Part shown: positions 40,215-49,998 of the stretch, piece after piece
Position numbering within the stretch: the first letter of the stretch is position 1
How the letters are laid out: every line of letters starts with the position of its first letter
Translations under genes and position numbers: made by a program
The notes under the pieces: generated by a model
Database searches by the model: none
What the model was told of the DNA's origin: nothing
What the model saw: the letters and a program-made list of their open reading frames with translations, nothing else
DNA from: Paenibacillus faecalis
Lineage (GTDB): Bacteria > Bacillota > Bacilli > Paenibacillales > Paenibacillaceae
Direction: 5' to 3'
Length of the DNA: 64,000 nucleotides
NCBI RefSeq assembly: GCF_900289175.1
Contig: NZ_LT985747.1
Coordinates: 3,538,120 to 3,602,119, forward strand

Positions 40215-40898
40215 CTACGAACTAAATCTGTTTCCATTACGCCAACGCTCCACCTTCTCCTTCATTTCTATCACTGCATTATGGACTTCTGCCGCCTGTG
40301 TTATCGCGGAAATTACCGCGACCCCATCTGCACCTCCACGCATCACTTTCTCGGCGCGGTCTGCGTTGATGCCGCCGATTCCCACGATGGGAAGATCTAT
40401 GCCGGCTTCGCGCATTTGACGTAAAATGGCTGTGCCTTGCGCTGCTATGGCATCGGCTTTGGAAGTCGTCGGGTAGATAGGCCCGACGCCGAGATAATCG
40501 GCGCCGTGCAGGACCGCCCGGCGGGCTTCTTTCACGGTGTGGGCGGACACGCCGAGAATCCGGTTGCCGATCCGCTTGCGAACGGACCGGGCGGATTCAT
40601 CGGCTTGGCCGATGTGTACACCGTCAGCGCTAAGCTCCAGTGCCAGATCGACATCGTCGTTAACGATAAATGGCACGCCGGCATGGCGGCACATCTCTTG
40701 CAGCTTTTGGGCAAGTTCAATCCTCGGCTTTCCGCACAGCGCGCTCGCTCCCTTCTCGCGGAACTGAAACAAGGTAATCCCGCCAACCAAAGCTTCTGCC
40801 AACACCTTGTCCGGCTCTGCTTCGCAGTTCACACTGCCCATAACCAAATACATCCGGAGATAGTCACACATCTTAACAGAAGAGATTCTCTCCGTCAT
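40215..40898 (-). CDS. thiE: Thiamine-phosphate synthase ThiE
   Basis: The 227-residue TIM barrel joins HMP-PP and THZ-P to give thiamin phosphate. Visible motifs are QFREKGA, FIVNDDVDLAL, GVHIGQ.D, GVSAHT, YLGVGPIYPTTSK and GIGGI. The start at 40898 has AGGAGGT upstream and overlaps the thiD stop (ATGA). It is the last gene of tenA-thiM-thiD-thiE. All key phosphate- and Mg-binding residues appear intact. Confidence 0.95.
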   Translation of the reverse strand: MTERISSVKMCDYLRMYLVMGSVNCEAEPDKVLAEALVGGITLFQFREKGASALCGKPRIELAQKLQEMCRHAGVPFIVNDDVDLALELSADGVHIGQADESARSVRKRIGNRILGVSAHTVKEARRAVLHGADYLGVGPIYPTTSKADAIAAQGTAILRQMREAGIDLPIVGIGGINADRAEKVMRGGADGVAVISAITQAAEVHNAVIEMKEKVERWRNGNRFSS

Positions 40899-42046
40899 CT
40901 GAGTACCTCCTGCCGTCGACGCCTGTATGCCCAATGGTTTGTCGGTCCGTTACCTCCGCCCAGATACAGCCCGTCCTCAATAGCCGCCTGAATGAAGGCT
41001 CTAGCATTCGCTATCGCTACCAATGGGAGACTACCTTTGGCTAATTCTGCAGTAATGGCAGCGGAGAACGTACAGCCCGTGCCGTGTGTATTGACGGTAT
41101 GCACGCGTTTACCTGTCAGCTCTGTAAATACTTCTCCGTCATAGATCAGATCAACGACTTGCTCGCTCCCTTGGTGATAATCGCCATTACGACTGAAATC
41201 ACACTCACTGCCGCCTGACCGATGTCCACTAATTATGCCTTCCACTCTATAGTTCCCAACTGACCTGTGTCCACCAATCATGCTCTCTATGCTATAGCTA
41301 TCATTTCCATTCCCATTCCCACCGATATATCCGTTGTTTTGAGCATTCTCAGTTGTTTTATGGCCTGCAAAATCTTCACTGCTCTCACCACTATATCCAC
41401 AATCTTTATGATCGTCATTCGTCCTGCCCCGGCGGTTATCATACTCTTCAGATTTTCCGTAGGTTTCTCTACTCCAGACAATCTGTCTATCCTCACCTGT
41501 ATCATGGCCACCCTTGATCACAACGATCTTCGGGCCAAGCGCCCGGATACGTCTTGCCGCTTCCCGGCGGTCACACATAGAGCGAATGCTTATCCCGGAC
41601 AACACTTCAGCCTCCGGGATATTCGGAGTCACGATGAGCGCCAAGGGAAGCAGTTTCTCCTTCAATGCCTCTACTGCTTCTGTGCGCAGCAGCTCGCCAC
41701 CTCCTTTGGCGATCATGACCGGATCGACAACAACGTTGGTCCAGCCAAACTTCGAGATTTGTTCGACTACGGCGCAGATAATATCCGCACTAAAGAGCAT
41801 GCCAGTCTTCAAGGCATCCACCCCAATGTCTGAGCCTACAGCTTCGATCTGCTCCGCCGCCGCTTCCGGGGGCAGCGGATATACGCCGTACACACCCAGT
41901 GTATTTTCTACCGCTATAGCCGTGATGGCCGTCATGCCGTATACATCAAGCTCCTGAAACGTCTTGATATCCGCCTGGATGCCAGCACCGCCGCCGTTAT
42001 CCGAGCCGGCAATCGTTAGCGCCCTTGGAACACCCATGCTCGTCAT
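40895..42046 (-). CDS. thiD: HMP/HMP-P kinase ThiD with a ~110-residue low-complexity insertion
   Basis: Residues 1-185 and 297-383 form a normal ribokinase-fold Thi[46 protein letters not shown] and the anion-hole [12 protein letters not shown]. Between GGHDTG and [11 protein letters not shown] is an insert (about residues 186-296, 41159-41491) rich in Gly, Asn, Ser and Asp, with GGHRSVG/SGHRSGG repeats. Typical ThiD proteins are about 270 residues. The frame is intact, so the insert should form a surface loop. The start overlaps thiM. Confidence 0.93.
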   Translation of the reverse strand: MTSMGVPRALTIAGSDNGGGAGIQADIKTFQELDVYGMTAITAIAVENTLGVYGVYPLPPEAAAEQIEAVGSDIGVDALKTGMLFSADIICAVVEQISKFGWTNVVVDPVMIAKGGGELLRTEAVEALKEKLLPLALIVTPNIPEAEVLSGISIRSMCDRREAARRIRALGPKIVVIKGGHDTGEDRQIVWSRETYGKSEEYDNRRGRTNDDHKDCGYSGESSEDFAGHKTTENAQNNGYIGGNGNGNDSYSIESMIGGHRSVGNYRVEGIISGHRSGGSECDFSRNGDYHQGSEQVVDLIYDGEVFTELTGKRVHTVNTHGTGCTFSAAITAELAKGSLPLVAIANARAFIQAAIEDGLYLGGGNGPTNHWAYRRRRQEVLR

Positions 42047-42885
42047 CGTCTGTCACCTGCAGCAGCGGTCCGCATTTCCCGAATCGTGACGCGTCCTTCC
42101 AGCGAACCCGGATGAAGCTGGGCCAGTTCATCCAGAAACGCGATCTGAAAGCTGCCGGGACCGAGACCCGATGTACGCTTCGCCGCCTGCGAAGCTGCCG
42201 CGCCATAAAAGGCTAGCCCAGCGGTGCCTGCCAGCATCAAATCCGCTTCGACTGCAGCAAAGGCGCCAAGCACAGAGGTAAGCAAGCAGCCTGTACCAGT
42301 AACCTTTGTGAGCAGCACATCCCCGCCGCTGACCACCCGCAATAGCGATCCATCGGTAATCACATCCTCCTTCCCGGTGATCACTGCGGTCGTCTTCAGC
42401 TCACGAGCAGCTCGTACCGCCAGATCTGCATGATTGCCATCTCCGCTGTCAGGGGCATCCACACCTTTGATTTCACGCTTCTCTCCTACAAGATGTGCAA
42501 TTTCTGCCGCGTTGCCCCGTACGATCGAAACCTGGACTTCACGAAGAATTCGCAGAGCCGACTCCGTTCGAAGTGTGGTTGCCCCGGCTCCGACCGGGTC
42601 GAGCAGCACGGGCACGCCGTGGGCATTCGCCGACTGACCAGCGATGATCATCGTATCCACCAATTCACGCGACAGCGTTCCGATATTAATGACCAGCGCA
42701 CCTGCAGCCTTCGCCATTTCGGTTACTTCATCCGGTGAAGAAGCCATGACCGGTGATGCGCCGAGCGCATATAAGCCGTTTGCCGTAAAATTGGTCACCA
42801 CTTCATTCGTTATATTATGGATAAGCGGATTATTTCTTCGTACCTTATCGAGAAGAGCAGAAAGCTCTTGATCCAGCAACCTCAT
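42043..42885 (-). CDS. thiM: Hydroxyethylthiazole kinase ThiM
   Basis: The protein has about 280 residues and salvages thiazole. Motifs include [30 protein letters not shown] and the catalytic [14 protein letters not shown] (active Cys). AGAGAGG lies 9 nt before the ATG at 42885; a TTG at 42894 and an ATG at 42891 are too close to it. A 560-bp repeat-rich gap separates it from tenA, and its stop overlaps thiD. Confidence 0.94.
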   Translation of the reverse strand: MRLLDQELSALLDKVRRNNPLIHNITNEVVTNFTANGLYALGASPVMASSPDEVTEMAKAAGALVINIGTLSRELVDTMIIAGQSANAHGVPVLLDPVGAGATTLRTESALRILREVQVSIVRGNAAEIAHLVGEKREIKGVDAPDSGDGNHADLAVRAARELKTTAVITGKEDVITDGSLLRVVSGGDVLLTKVTGTGCLLTSVLGAFAAVEADLMLAGTAGLAFYGAAASQAAKRTSGLGPGSFQIAFLDELAQLHPGSLEGRVTIREMRTAAAGDRR

Positions 42886-42944
42886 CACCATCAACCTCTC
42901 TTTTCACTATAAAGTTACAGACAAATACAAGAACGGCGCACCAT

Positions 42945-43088
42945 CCCCTGTGAACTGTTCGAACCGCGCGTTGCGAGCTTCGCTCGCTGCGAATGACCGC
43001 AAAAGAGTAGTTCAAGCTGTTGCTAGATAGCTGCCACGCACTGAGAGCTTCGCTCGGTGCGGATAACCACAAAGGAGTAGTTCGGCTG
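42945..43088. repeat. Tandem imperfect repeats with GAGCTTCGCTCG hairpins
   Basis: Two roughly 70-bp units share GAGCTTCGCTCG.TGCG.AT.ACC.CAAA.GAGTAGTTC and GCTGTTGCTA. A third partial unit lies near 43338-43380. Each contains a short GCGAGC/GCTCGC hairpin. Confidence 0.55.
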
Positions 43089-43335
43089 TTGCTATATATG
43101 TGAACTAAAGATCCTAGCCTGAGCATCACTACGAATTCAGATTATTCTTCCGATCGCTCTTGCCCCCAGATTTCTCTGAAGGATGTAAACAACCGTTGAA
43201 ATCCGGGAACAGCTTACGCTTTCGAAGCGAGCTTTCCTGCGGAAAGCTTTTAGGCGAACACTAACGTTTCTCGAAATAATTCCGACTTCTTTCGTTGAAG
43301 TAATACTATTGTTTAGTTCAATCTATAGATAATTG
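43089..43335. repeat. MITE-like repeat, copy 2, between tenA and thiM
   Basis: It shares the body of the element at 22102-22306 and has TGAACTAAA on the left and TTTAGTTCA on the right as inverted termini. It carries an extra segment of about 45 bp (near 43207-43252, with TTCGAAGCGAGC and GCGGAAAGCTTTT) absent from copy 1. No coding frame lies inside, so mobilisation would depend on a transposase elsewhere. Confidence 0.72.
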
Positions 43336-43446
43336 CCCCGCACTGGGAGCTTCACACAAGCGAATGACCGCCAAAGGGCCACCGTTCATTGTTGCAGTCA
43401 ACAACATTTCCTATATCCAACATGAAACGTAAGCAGTTTTATATTT

Positions 43447-44133
43447 TCATAGAACCGCAGTCTGTACGTGCACCGGCCACTGTTCCTCCCGGTAAGCCAT
43501 CTCCCAAAACATATATTCCAGCTGGCAGCTGAGCATGAAATGCTCGGCCATACGATTCCGCTCGGTAGCCGTTGCTTCTTGCGCCCATGCATCCAGACGG
43601 TTGCGGAAATAAGCAGTCGCATCCTCCGCCTGGTTCCCATAAAAATCGATCCATTCATAAAACGGATGATTCCGATCCGGCTGAACCTCATCCACCAGCT
43701 TGCGGCCGATCTCCATGTACGTCCATGGACAGGGCAAAAGCACAGCCATAATCTCGCCCAAGCTCCCTTCATGTGCAACCGTCAGCATATGACGGATATA
43801 ATGATGCGCTGTCGGAGCGAGCGGGTACCCTTGCATTTTGTCATAGCTGCCCCCTGCCACAGCACAGAAATTTTGATGCGGATGCACTTCACTGTGAAGA
43901 ATAAAAGATATCTGTTCATTAAAAACAGCTATCTCCTCCCGTGTGGCACATTTGGAGATCGCAATCCCATAAATCCGCATAAAAGCATTCAAATACTCGT
44001 AGTCCTGTTTGATGTAATGAATCAGCTGTCCCTTGGACAACTGCCCCTTTGCAATACCTCTTACAAAAGGATGATCAAAAATAGCTTGAAAAATATCGTC
44101 CGCCTGCTGACGGAGCTGTTGCGTAAAGCTCAC
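43447..44133 (-). CDS. tenA: Aminopyrimidine aminohydrolase TenA (thiaminase II)
   Basis: With the GTG start at 44133 (GGAGGTGGAGG upstream) it has 228 residues. Asp44 and Cys135 (LLPCPWTYMEIG) fall at the same numbers as in Bacillus subtilis TenA, and the late CQLEYMFWEM holds the catalytic Glu. It hydrolyses aminomethyl-HMP from degraded thiamin for salvage. It is the first gene behind the TPP riboswitch. Confidence 0.93.
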   Translation of the reverse strand: MSFTQQLRQQADDIFQAIFDHPFVRGIAKGQLSKGQLIHYIKQDYEYLNAFMRIYGIAISKCATREEIAVFNEQISFILHSEVHPHQNFCAVAGGSYDKMQGYPLAPTAHHYIRHMLTVAHEGSLGEIMAVLLPCPWTYMEIGRKLVDEVQPDRNHPFYEWIDFYGNQAEDATAYFRNRLDAWAQEATATERNRMAEHFMLSCQLEYMFWEMAYREEQWPVHVQTAVL

Positions 44134-44210
44134 TTCCTCCACCTCCAACCATGATTGAAGAGCAGGAAGTCCTAGAAACCACAAGTAAGAAGCTTTTTCA
44201 AAGGCAACGC

Positions 44211-44243
44211 AAAAAAGCCGCCCCCGAAAAGCTGGAGCGGCTT
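44211..44243 (-). terminator. Terminator of the TPP riboswitch expression platform
   Basis: On the minus strand AAGCCGC pairs with GCGGCTT and runs into TTTT, between the aptamer and tenA. It is the likely off-state hairpin. Confidence 0.8.
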
Positions 44244-44307
44244 AAATCCGTATGTCTCATCAAATAGTCATATACCTTACCGAAAAACAAGACAGATCAT
44301 ATAACCG

Positions 44308-44398
44308 ACTCCACTTTCCTACGCTAGTATGAACTAGATCAGGTTCAAAGGGTCCGAGATATTCTCTCGTCTCAGCCGCCATACGACTCCCCTAGTGG
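44308..44398 (-). promoter_or_regulatory. TPP riboswitch (THI element)
   Basis: On the minus strand it reads ACTAGGGGAGTC, then GGCTGAGA, GACCCTTTGAACCTGATCTAG and TACTAGCGTAGGAAAGTGG. These are the conserved THI-box segments in order. Binding thiamin pyrophosphate should favour the downstream terminator and shut off tenA-thiMDE. Confidence 0.96.
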
Positions 44399-44420
44399 AC
44401 TTCCTATTCTATTGCCCAAT

Positions 44421-44449
44421 ACTGTACACGGGTTTACAGATGATGTCAA
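44421..44449 (-). promoter_or_regulatory. SigA-type promoter of the thi operon
   Basis: On the minus strand TTGACA is followed after 17 bp by TACAGT, just ahead of the riboswitch. Confidence 0.75.
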
Positions 44450-44461
44450 ATCCTCAAATCC

Positions 44462-45529
44462 TTAGACCCATTGTATTTTAAACTTTCTTCCTGCCTTTAT
44501 ATAAGGCAATAGCGGAATATCTGCTTCGATCACTTTTCCAATGACGTTCACTTTTTCATCAGGTTTTAAGGAGGTTTTGGTAATTTGAATTTCTCCCTGA
44601 TACCTGCCGTACAGCTCATTATCTACCGTAATGCTCCCGATTTCCCGTCTGGTCGTATGGAAAGGCTTAACCGCACGGTTTCCAATAAGTCCATACTGCC
44701 GCGATTCCATCGAACGAATACAATCCCTTGCCTCATCATATCGGTTCGTATGCTCTATCGTCAAAATATCCGTGAGCGGATCTTCTCGGACGAACGCCTG
44801 AGCCCTCAACAGAATTACACCATCTTGCATCGAAGAGAATTGCTCTAAGGCCGTGTCGCTAAGCGCGATATCCCCTACTACAATTTTGTCAACCAAGCCC
44901 TTCTCCCGTAAGTCCATATAAGCTGCAAAAGGAGAAGCCTCCCGGTGATCTTCCAAAGTCGGCAGTCCCTTAAATAATGGACCTCGCAGCTTATGATCTC
45001 CAGGAATAAAAGCCATCGTCGTTAACCCTTTATTCTTCAGCCAAAGATTCCGCTGTTGAAGATTCTCCAGGCTTAACCCGGTTTCCGGGCGCGGATAGAA
45101 ATTATGCCAAGCCTCTGTCTGTGACAGGTTAAGACCATCTGCAACAAGCTTCTCCAGCTGCTCCTCTGTTAAGCTGCTGGCGTTTAAAGCCAACCTCATC
45201 TTTGTAGATAGCGAAGCGATTCTCTCATCCTCTATGCCGTAATCGATGCGTAACCCGGTCACTCCCCAATGCACAATGTCCTCAACATGATCCCATGTCA
45301 AACCTAGGTACTGAAGAGACTTTGGTGAAATATCTGCCATCAGCTCCATCCCATATTTCTGTGAAAGCTTGCCAAGCTCCTGCAGCCGTTCTTTATACAC
45401 TGACGGATCTGCTTCAGGGATATGAAGGGATGTGAAAATCGACTTGAAACCTTTCTCGCTTACTTTTTGGAAATAACCTTCCTGATCTTGTATGGATTCT
45501 GCTGTCAAGTATACTGAAATGCCAAGCAA
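44462..45529 (-). CDS. mupG: 6-phospho-N-acetylmuramidase MupG (DUF871 family)
   Basis: The 355-residue protein has a TIM-barrel with GISVYL, FKSIFTSLHIPE, MELMADISP, GVTGLRIDYGI and ALNASSLT, then HNFYPRPETGLS. This is the DUF871/YbbC family shown to cut MurNAc-6P-GlcNAc. The C-terminal small beta domain binds the phosphate end. It starts at a TTG after GAGAGGAG. It is the last gene of murQ-murP-mupG. No signal peptide, so cytosolic. Confidence 0.9.
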   Translation of the reverse strand: MLGISVYLTAESIQDQEGYFQKVSEKGFKSIFTSLHIPEADPSVYKERLQELGKLSQKYGMELMADISPKSLQYLGLTWDHVEDIVHWGVTGLRIDYGIEDERIASLSTKMRLALNASSLTEEQLEKLVADGLNLSQTEAWHNFYPRPETGLSLENLQQRNLWLKNKGLTTMAFIPGDHKLRGPLFKGLPTLEDHREASPFAAYMDLREKGLVDKIVVGDIALSDTALEQFSSMQDGVILLRAQAFVREDPLTDILTIEHTNRYDEARDCIRSMESRQYGLIGNRAVKPFHTTRREIGSITVDNELYGRYQGEIQITKTSLKPDEKVNVIGKVIEADIPLLPYIKAGRKFKIQWV

Positions 45530-45564
45530 TATAGCTCATCTCCTCTCCATCAGACTGGCACGCC

Positions 45565-46947
45565 TTAAGTGATGTTTTCCCCCATCTCCTCTTTAAAACC
45601 AAACATATAGGTGAAAATAAATCCAAACGCATAAGAAATAACAAGCCCCAGGAAGTAGAACAGGTAGTTATTGTTCGTAATCAACGGTATAAGGGACAGA
45701 CCCGAGACACCAGTACCTGAGGATGCCGTATGCATAACCGCCTGAAACGCACCGCCGATGGCAGCGCCCAAAGAAGCGGTAATAAACGGACGGCCAAGCG
45801 GCAAGGTTACCCCGTATAGCAGCGGCTCTCCAATGCCAAGAAATCCTACCGGAAGCGCCCCTTTAATGATGTTGCGTAGCTGTTTATTTTTTGTCTTCAC
45901 ATAGATCGCAATCGCAGCCCCGACCTGACCAGCGCCAGCCATCGCCAGAATCGGAAGTAAAGCGGTTTCATTATACGTGTTAATAAGCTCCAAATGAATA
46001 GGTGTTAGACCATGGTGCAGACCAACCATAACGAGCGGCAAGAAAAACCCTGCAAGAAGCGCCCCCGCTATCGCGCCGCCAAAATCCAAAATGCTGTTCA
46101 GTCCAATCGTAATACCGTCAGACAGCACACCAGCTACCGGTTGAATCGCATATAACGATACAAAGCCAACAACTAACACCGTAATCAGCGGAGTGAATAT
46201 AATATCGACTGCATTCGGCATCACCTTGCGAACTTGCTTCTCAACGACCGTCATCAGCCATGCGGAAAAAATAACCCCAAACAATCCGCCCCGCCCCGGT
46301 GTAAGCGCTTCACCATAAATCGTGATGTTAGCCAGCAACGGATTAAACAGGAACATCCCTGCAATAGCGCCCAGAACCGGGGTCCCTCCAAATTCCTTCG
46401 CTGTATTCCATCCTACCAAAATCCCCAGATAAGTAAACACGCCCCCGCCTAACAACAGCAGGATCTGCATGAGGGTGCTTTCTTTATCAGCGCCGGCATT
46501 TACTGCAAAGTTAGCCGCACCATTGATAATACCGGAAGCAACCAGACCGGGAATCAAAGGAATAAAAATATTGGCAATGCGCCGTAAAAAGTTTTTAAAC
46601 GGCGTATTGTTCTTTTCCTTCCGTTTCATCCGGTCCAGTTCCGCTTTCTCACGAAACGTAATTTCATCAGGGGAAAGAGCGGCCTCTTCCCCTAAAGACA
46701 ATCCAGTTTCGGCACTAAGAAGCGCCGCTACCTTATTCACCGTACCCGGCCCGACAACGATTTGAAGTGTGTCATCGTCAATCACACCCATCACGCCGTT
46801 GACTTTTTTGAGAGCGGTCAGATCGACGCGTTCATCATTTTTCAGCTCCAGTCTCACCCTTGTCATACAATGGGTTAAACGTCTGATGTTGTCCTTGCCG
46901 CCGATATGCTGCAAAATACCTTCGGTTAATTGCCTTTCCTTACTCAT
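45565..46947 (-). CDS. murP: MurNAc-type PTS transporter EIIBC (MurP)
   Basis: The 460-residue protein starts MSKERQLTEGILQHIGG with AAAAGGAGGAG upstream. The EIIB domain has the phosphorylated Cys27 in LTHCMTRVRL, followed by a charged linker and an EIIC domain of about ten spans (GLHHGLTPIHLEL and GIGEPLLYGVTLPLGRPF are typical). There is no EIIA, as in known MurP, which borrows IIA-Glc. It imports MurNAc, or a MurNAc disaccharide given the MupG neighbour, with phosphorylation. Confidence 0.92.
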   Translation of the reverse strand: MSKERQLTEGILQHIGGKDNIRRLTHCMTRVRLELKNDERVDLTALKKVNGVMGVIDDDTLQIVVGPGTVNKVAALLSAETGLSLGEEAALSPDEITFREKAELDRMKRKEKNNTPFKNFLRRIANIFIPLIPGLVASGIINGAANFAVNAGADKESTLMQILLLLGGGVFTYLGILVGWNTAKEFGGTPVLGAIAGMFLFNPLLANITIYGEALTPGRGGLFGVIFSAWLMTVVEKQVRKVMPNAVDIIFTPLITVLVVGFVSLYAIQPVAGVLSDGITIGLNSILDFGGAIAGALLAGFFLPLVMVGLHHGLTPIHLELINTYNETALLPILAMAGAGQVGAAIAIYVKTKNKQLRNIIKGALPVGFLGIGEPLLYGVTLPLGRPFITASLGAAIGGAFQAVMHTASSGTGVSGLSLIPLITNNNYLFYFLGLVISYAFGFIFTYMFGFKEEMGENIT

Positions 46948-46979
46948 CTTGTTTCTCCTCCTTTTGGATAGGAAAATTT

Positions 46980-47909
46980 TCAAACCGAGTTCAAAGGATC
47001 TTGCTGTACTTGACTGTGATTCGTAGTGATCGCTTTTTGAACAAAACCGTTAGCCGTTTGAAGCTTTTCTTTCGCAGTATCATACGAACACTGTAGTAAA
47101 ATCATGACGATCGCCGCTTTTACATCGTGATTGGCTTGCTCGTAATACGCTTCGGCTGTTTTATAATCAACGTCAACCGCCTGCATAATAATTCGTTTCG
47201 AGCGCTCCACCAATTTATAGTTGGTAGGCTGCACATCGACCATTAGGTTTTTATACACCTTGCCGATACCGATCATGCTGGCCGTTGAAATCATATTCAG
47301 CACCAGCTTCTGAGCCGTTCCTGCTTTCAGACGTGTCGAGCCTGTTAAAATTTCAGGTCCGGTATACACCTCTATGGGCACATTGGCATATCGGCTTATG
47401 GGCGCTTGTTTATTGCAAGCGATGCTGATCGTCTTGGCACCTGTGAATCGTGCGTACTTTAGTGCTCCGATGACATAAGGGGTTCGTCCGCTTGCTGCTA
47501 TACCCACCAAAACATCTTTTTCCGTAAAGGCAATCTGCCTCAAATCCTCCTCCCCCAACTGTTCGTTGTCTTCCGCTCCTTCGACCGCTTCGGTAAACGC
47601 GCTGAATCCGCCTGCGATCAATCCCTGAACCATTTCAGCAGGAGTGCCAAAGGTCGGGACACATTCCACTGCATCCAAAATCCCAAGTCTGCCACTCGTA
47701 CCTGCACCGGAGTAAATCAATCGCCCCCCCTGCTGAAAAGCATTTATAACAATTTGTACGGCTTGTTCTATATACTTAAGCTCCTTGCTCACAGCTTGCG
47801 CCACACTCTGGTCTTCCTTATTCATCACTTTCAAAATATCCATTACACTCATTTCATCCAAATGCATGGTGGAGTGGTTTCTCTGTTCGGTAGTTAAATT
47901 CTCAAGCAT
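46980..47909 (-). CDS. murQ: MurNAc-6-phosphate etherase MurQ
   Basis: The 309-residue SIS-domain enzyme carries YSGAGTSGRLGILDAVECVPTFG and GIAASGRTPYVIGAL, then TGSTRLKAGTAQKLVLNMIST, all diagnostic. It splits the lactyl ether to GlcNAc-6P and D-lactate. It is first in the operon, behind a strong promoter and palindromes. AAAGGGTG precedes the ATG. Intact. Confidence 0.95.
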   Translation of the reverse strand: MLENLTTEQRNHSTMHLDEMSVMDILKVMNKEDQSVAQAVSKELKYIEQAVQIVINAFQQGGRLIYSGAGTSGRLGILDAVECVPTFGTPAEMVQGLIAGGFSAFTEAVEGAEDNEQLGEEDLRQIAFTEKDVLVGIAASGRTPYVIGALKYARFTGAKTISIACNKQAPISRYANVPIEVYTGPEILTGSTRLKAGTAQKLVLNMISTASMIGIGKVYKNLMVDVQPTNYKLVERSKRIIMQAVDVDYKTAEAYYEQANHDVKAAIVMILLQCSYDTAKEKLQTANGFVQKAITTNHSQVQQDPLNSV

Positions 47910-47926
47910 GGAATCACCCTTTAAAT

Positions 47927-48006
47927 GAAATGTGTTTCTACCTTATATTGTATGCGTTTGAAATTAAGTGTCAACAAATATTATTTTTTAATAGAAATTA
48001 AATTTC
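47927..48006 (-). promoter_or_regulatory. murQ promoter with candidate MurR operators
   Basis: On the minus strand TTGACA (47969-47974) and TACAAT (47947-47952) are 16 bp apart. A perfect palindrome GAAATTAAATTTC lies at 47994-48006 and GAAATGTGTTTC at 47927-47938. RpiR/MurR proteins bind such GAAAT/ATTTC dyads, so repression relieved by MurNAc-6P is likely. Confidence 0.6.
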
Positions 48007-48016
48007 ATAGATTTCA

Positions 48017-48060
48017 AAAAAAATCGCTCCCTCCTGATGAACAGGCTTTTCGTGGGAGCT
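48017..48060 (-). terminator. Terminator after murR
   Basis: On the minus strand GCTCCC pairs with GGGAGC and is followed by GA and eight T residues, separating murR from murQ. Confidence 0.72.
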
Positions 48061-48067
48061 GCTGGCG

Positions 48068-48916
48068 TTATCTGCGAAGACGAACGACTTCATCTCTTGC
48101 TTCGTGATAATGCTTAACGATATTTTCGCCGATGTTATTAAAAATGCTAATATATAATGCATCAATGATCGTCAGCTGTGTCATTCTCGATGACAAGCTT
48201 CCGATTCTGAAATCACTCTCCACATTTGGCGTGCAGAGCCGGATATCCGCCTCCTTATAAAGGGGAGATCTGTCCATATTGGTGATCGCAATGACCGTCG
48301 CCCCCTTCTTTTTCGCAAACCGAGCGAGATCGAGCACATCCTTCGTTTTTCCGGACATACTGATCGCAATGAACACATCTTTCTCGGTTAAGTAAGCGAT
48401 ATGGGAGAGCATATAATGAAAATCAAATGCCGTATTGGTAAGATAGCCGAGCCTTGTAAATTTATAATGGGCATCAAACGCCGCAGTCGCAGAGCCTCCC
48501 ACTCCAAAAAAAACAATCCGTTTCGCTTCCTTCAGCACTTCGAATGCTTTATTATATTCTTTCTTATCCAGCGTTGCCAGCGTCGATTCAATCGCCGATT
48601 TGTTAACATAGGTTACTTTATGCAATAAGTCATATGGAGAATCTTTTTTTTGCAAAATAGAAAAATCCGTTATGTTCATCTCCGACAGAGTGATGTCTTT
48701 CACAAGTTCTAATTTAAAAGATTTAAAGCTGCCGATCCCAATGGACTTGCAGAATCGGATAATGCTGGCTTCACTAACCCCGGCTTTTTGGGACAGCTCC
48801 TTGGTTGTCATGTTAGGCACTAGCTCCGGATGCTCGACAATATATTCCCCGATTTTACGCTCCACCGCCGAAAGACGGTTCAAGTTTTCCGAAATTTTCT
48901 GGATTAAAGTCCCCAA
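48068..48916 (-). CDS. murR: RpiR/MurR-family transcriptional regulator
   Basis: The 282-residue protein has an N-terminal HTH_6 domain (MTTKELSQKAGVSEASIIRFCKSIG) and a C-terminal SIS sugar-phosphate domain (VFFGVGGSATAAFDA, VFIAISMSGKTKDVLDLA). The start is a TTG with GGAGGAA upstream. Located just upstream of murQ in the same direction, it is the likely MurNAc-6P-responsive repressor of murQ-murP-mupG. Symbol by context. Confidence 0.85.
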   Translation of the reverse strand: MGTLIQKISENLNRLSAVERKIGEYIVEHPELVPNMTTKELSQKAGVSEASIIRFCKSIGIGSFKSFKLELVKDITLSEMNITDFSILQKKDSPYDLLHKVTYVNKSAIESTLATLDKKEYNKAFEVLKEAKRIVFFGVGGSATAAFDAHYKFTRLGYLTNTAFDFHYMLSHIAYLTEKDVFIAISMSGKTKDVLDLARFAKKKGATVIAITNMDRSPLYKEADIRLCTPNVESDFRIGSLSSRMTQLTIIDALYISIFNNIGENIVKHYHEARDEVVRLRR

Positions 48917-48993
48917 GTAAACATTCCTCCATCACTTTTTGTCGATTTCCTTGTTATCTCTTATCTTAGAATGGAGCCGGGACAGAATCAACC

Positions 48994-49998
48994 TTATGAA
49001 CACATAGATTCCCCGCCGTCGACGTGCAGCACTTGCCCTGTTACAAAACGAGAGTCATCCGACGCAAGGTATACAAACGTGGGAGCAAGCTCAAACGGCT
49101 GCGCCGCTCTTTCCATCGGGTTGAATGATCCGAATACGGCGTTCAGATCCGAAGAGAAGCTTGCAGGGATGAGCGGGGTCCAGACTCTTCCGGGAGCAAC
49201 CGCGTTGACCCGTATTCCTTTTTTCACCACACTGTTGGCCAGGGCTCGTGTGAATCCGACATTCGCGGCCTTTGTCGCTGTGTAATCAATCAGCAGCTTT
49301 TCGCCCACATATGTAACCACTGAAGATGTGTTAATAATGGAACTGCCGGGCTTCATATGAGGCAATGCGGCTCTCGTCGTATAAAAATGCGAGTAAATAT
49401 TGACCTTAAACGTATCATCAAACTGCTCATCGGTGATGTCTTCCAGATTATTTTGCTGGAACTGGATGCCGACATGGTTACACAAAACATCAAGTCTGCC
49501 GAACGTGTCAAGCGTCTGTTCAACGATCGCCACACACTGATCCTTCACTCTCAAGTCACCGGGCATAAGCAAGCAGCGCTTGCCCAGCTCTTCCACTCTG
49601 GCCTTGGTACGATTGGCATCTTGATGCTCATCCAGATAAGAAATCGCCACATCTGCCCCTTCCTTGGCAAATGCAATAGCAACAGCCGCACCAATGCCGC
49701 TGTCCCCGCCCGTAATCAGCGCGACCTTTCCGTCCAATTTCCCGCTGCCTACATAATTCGGATTTTCAATGATCGGCCTTGGCACCATAAGCCCTTCTAA
49801 TCCAGGCTGTCTGAGCTGGCGCTGCTCCGGGAAATTCATCGGCACTTCCTTAAATTGCGTAATTTTTCCGTAGTTTGGATACAGCGGATATGGCTCGGTA
49901 ATCATGTTGTTTTTAAACGTTTTCTGATATTGCTGGATTTCCATGAGTATTTGCAGCTGCTCCGTTGTCCATTGATCGTGATCTTCATAATGACTCAT
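48994..49998 (-). CDS. Short-chain dehydrogenase/reductase, YghA/general-stress type
   Basis: The 334-residue protein has a long N-terminal tail, then the NAD(P) motif [22 protein letters not shown]. The catalytic Ser, Tyr and Lys are in [12 protein letters not shown] and YTATKAAN. The C-terminal part ends [14 protein letters not shown]. The extended N-terminus ([22 protein letters not shown]) matches the general-stress YghA/YdaD-like group. The ATG at 49998 has GAGGAG upstream. The substrate is unknown. Confidence 0.88.
   Translation of the reverse strand: MSHYEDHDQWTTEQLQILMEIQQYQKTFKNNMITEPYPLYPNYGKITQFKEVPMNFPEQRQLRQPGLEGLMVPRPIIENPNYVGSGKLDGKVALITGGDSGIGAAVAIAFAKEGADVAISYLDEHQDANRTKARVEELGKRCLLMPGDLRVKDQCVAIVEQTLDTFGRLDVLCNHVGIQFQQNNLEDITDEQFDDTFKVNIYSHFYTTRAALPHMKPGSSIINTSSVVTYVGEKLLIDYTATKAANVGFTRALANSVVKKGIRVNAVAPGRVWTPLIPASFSSDLNAVFGSFNPMERAAQPFELAPTFVYLASDDSRFVTGQVLHVDGGESMCS

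Noticed and set aside
40437..40991. 184-codon frame antisense to thiE and thiD
   Set aside because: Shadow of well-supported thi genes; no start signal and no recognisable protein.
41267..41833. 188-codon frame antisense to thiD
   Set aside because: Lies opposite an in-frame thiD coding region and its low-complexity insert; composition is that of a reverse complement.
43468..44154. 228-codon frame antisense to tenA
   Set aside because: TenA active-site residues are clear on the other strand, so this is a shadow.
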